Shown here: positions 62,545 to 64,000 of the stretch, piece after piece
Layout of the letters: every line of letters begins with the position of its first letter
How positions within the stretch are numbered: the stretch's first letter is position 1
Origin: DATAXI01 sp963756185
GTDB lineage: Bacteria; Verrucomicrobiota; Verrucomicrobiia; Chthoniobacterales; Chthoniobacteraceae
Assembly: GCA_963756185.1 (NCBI GenBank)
Contig: CAVWMS010000015.1
Location: 434,001-498,000, forward strand
Length of the DNA: 64,000 nt
Direction: 5' to 3'
Notes under the pieces: generated by a model
Seen by the model: the letters and a program-made list of their open reading frames with translations, nothing else
Database searches by the model: none
What the model was told of the DNA's origin: nothing
Program-made: the position numbers and the translations under genes

Positions 62545-64000
62545 TTATACCCATAGGTTCCGGTCCAGGGTGCGGTACTGGATGGCTTCGCTGACGTCCT
62601 CCTCGGTCAGCTTATCGCGGCCTGCCAGATCTGCGATGGTGCGGGCGACCTTTAGAATCCGATCGTAGGCGCGGGCGCTGAAGTGGAGATCGGAGATGGC
62701 CACGCGCAGCAATTCCTGCGAGCCATCGTTAAGCAGGCAATGCTCTTTCATTTGCCGCGAACTCATCCGCGCGTTGCATCTCGCCTTGCTCTTGCCAAAG
62801 CGTTCCTGCTGGATGCTGCGTGCGGTTTCCACACGGGTGCGAATGGCTTCGCTCGGCTCCCCCGGCGACTTACCCGATAACTCGTTGTAACTCACCGCCG
62901 GCACTTCTATGTGTAAGTCAATGCGATCCAGCAATGGCCCACTGATGCGCTGTCTGTACTTTTGCACGCCGGCTGCGCCGCACCTGCACTCCCGCCGCGG
63001 ATCCCCATAATATCCACACGGACATGGGTTCATCGCGGCCACCAGCATGAATTCGGCGGGAAAGGTCATGCTGCCGGCCGCGCGCGAGATGGTCACGCGT
63101 CCATCCTCGAGCGGCTGCCGCATCACCTCGAGCGTCGAGCGTTTGAACTCCGGCAATTCGTCGAGGAAGAGCACGCCGTGATGCGCGAGGCTTACTTCGC
63201 CGGGCGTCGGGTTGGCGGTGCCGCCGAGCAGGCCGGCATCGGAGATGGTATGGTGCGGCGAGCGAAACGGGCGCGTGGCCACAAAGGGATGCCTGCCGTC
63301 CAGCAATCCGCAAATCGAGTGGACCTTGGTGATTTCGATGGCTTCCTCGATCGTCATCGGCGGCATGATGGTGGCGATGCGCTTCGAAAGCATCGACTTC
63401 CCAGAGCCGGGCGGCCCGATCATCAGCAAGTTATGCCCACCCGCGACCGCGACCTCGATGGCGCGCTTGGCGTGCTGCTGGCCTTTGACATCGGCGAAAT
63501 CGACCTCGTAATGCCGGTTCGCCTCGAAGAGCGCCGTCAGGTTTTCGCGCACCGGCGCCAGCGGGCGCTCCCAGGTGAGAAATTCGAACGTCTCGCGCAG
63601 GTTCTTCACGCCATAGACATTGAGACCATCCACCACGGCCGCTTCGCGCGCATTTGCCTCGGGCACGACGAGCGCCTTTTTGCCGGCGCGCCTCGCGGCG
63701 ATGGCCACGGGCAGCACGCCTTTCACGGGGCGCACCGCGCCATTGAGCGCCAGTTCGCCGACCATGCAATAATCCTGCATGTCCCGCAGCTCTTTCTCCT
63801 GCGCCGCGGCGATCATGCCGATGGCGATGGGAAGATCGAAGCTGGGGCCCTCTTTTTTCACATCGGCCGGCGCCAGGTTGACCGTCGTGCGGCCTTGCGG
63901 CCAAAAGTAACCGCTGTTTGCCACGGCTGTCGTTACGCGGTCGCGGCTTTCCTTCACCGCGACGTCGGGCAGGCCCACCACCACGACCACCGTCTTAATC
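62545..64000 (-). CDS. comM: ComM/YifB Mg-chelatase-like AAA ATPase, 5' end outside the window
   Basis: ATPase of natural transformation branch migration (ComM). At least 481 residues; the first codons lie beyond 64000. Walker A LMIGPPGSGKSMLSKR, RPFRSPHHTISDAGLLGG, Walker B GVLFLDELPEF, MRQPLEDGRVTISRAAG, cysteine motif NPCPCGYYGDPRRECRCG, C-terminal DVSEAIQYRTLDRNLWV. Gene intact as far as seen. Its 3' end is duplicated beyond the nucleotidyltransferase cassette. Confidence 0.95.
   Translation of the reverse strand, partial: IKTVVVVVGLPDVAVKESRDRVTTAVANSGYFWPQGRTTVNLAPADVKKEGPSFDLPIAIGMIAAAQEKELRDMQDYCMVGELALNGAVRPVKGVLPVAIAARRAGKKALVVPEANAREAAVVDGLNVYGVKNLRETFEFLTWERPLAPVRENLTALFEANRHYEVDFADVKGQQHAKRAIEVAVAGGHNLLMIGPPGSGKSMLSKRIATIMPPMTIEEAIEITKVHSICGLLDGRHPFVATRPFRSPHHTISDAGLLGGTANPTPGEVSLAHHGVLFLDELPEFKRSTLEVMRQPLEDGRVTISRAAGSMTFPAEFMLVAAMNPCPCGYYGDPRRECRCGAAGVQKYRQRISGPLLDRIDLHIEVPAVSYNELSGKSPGEPSEAIRTRVETARSIQQERFGKSKARCNARMSSRQMKEHCLLNDGSQELLRVAISDLHFSARAYDRILKVARTIADLAGRDKLTEEDVSEAIQYRTLDRNLWV

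Noticed and set aside
1..64000. CRISPR arrays, tRNA or rRNA genes, insertion sequences
   Set aside because: No regularly spaced short repeats, no cloverleaf-like sequence and no transposase were recognised.

Overview
The window is about 64 kb of GC-rich bacterial DNA. Several features point to Verrucomicrobiota: a CobA-HemD fusion in a hemX-hemA-hemC cluster, a PEP-CTERM-type exported protein, a giant secreted protein with autotransporter-type beta-strand repeats, a repeat protein with an N-terminal LESR-type motif, and DUF5069 and basic-secretory-protein family members. This lineage call rests on gene content and style; no 16S rRNA or tRNA gene was seen.

Layout: 1-1.2 kb holds the 3' part of a SpoIIM-like gene and an RDD membrane protein. 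1.3-2.6 kb is an AT-richer AAA ATPase with its own promoter, probably acquired. 2.7-5.2 kb has an FGGY sugar kinase and two hypotheticals. 5.3-9.9 kb is a complete phosphate uptake operon, pstSCAB-phoU, on the minus strand. 10-11.9 kb has a conserved unknown gene divergent from rpsU, which has a clear promoter and terminator. 11.9-15.9 kb is an accessory block of small secreted or membrane proteins, including a tandem duplicate pair. 16.4-20.6 kb is an unusual Hsp70-GrpE operon ending in an FGE-domain protein with a J-like N-terminus. 20.8-25.2 kb is the tetrapyrrole operon (hemX/ccsA, hemA, hemC, cobA-hemD). 25.4-30 kb has apt, a toxin-antitoxin-like pair and a large CHASE3 hybrid histidine kinase. 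30.2-35.7 kb carries a DUF1345 protein, an MFS transporter, a phytoene-desaturase-like oxidoreductase, a tiny membrane ORF, proC and a TPR protein. 35.7-42.4 kb is a molybdenum cofactor and molybdate uptake region (mocA-like, xdhC, moaA, moaDE; opposite strand moeA-moaC-mog-modA-modB). 42.5-50.3 kb has a secreted metalloprotease-like protein, a response regulator, a PEP-CTERM protein, a sterol-desaturase-like enzyme, a second hybrid kinase and small proteins. 50.5-61.5 kb holds an AAA-TPR-PP2C signalling protein and two very large surface or secreted proteins. 61.7-64 kb is comM with a nucleotidyltransferase cassette lodged beside its 3' end.

Functional picture: housekeeping operons (phosphate, heme, Moco) alternate with lineage-specific secreted proteins and signalling genes. 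Two themes deserve attention. First, four coding regions (moaA, moaD/moaE, modA and the giant secreted protein) each show a one-base disruption whose single correction restores a normal gene, so either the assembly carries indel errors or the molybdenum locus is decaying. Second, the 3' end of comM is present twice as a direct repeat bracketing a two-gene nucleotidyltransferase cassette, which looks like an integration scar. The Hsp70/GrpE/J-like-FGE operon is the best candidate for an undescribed system.
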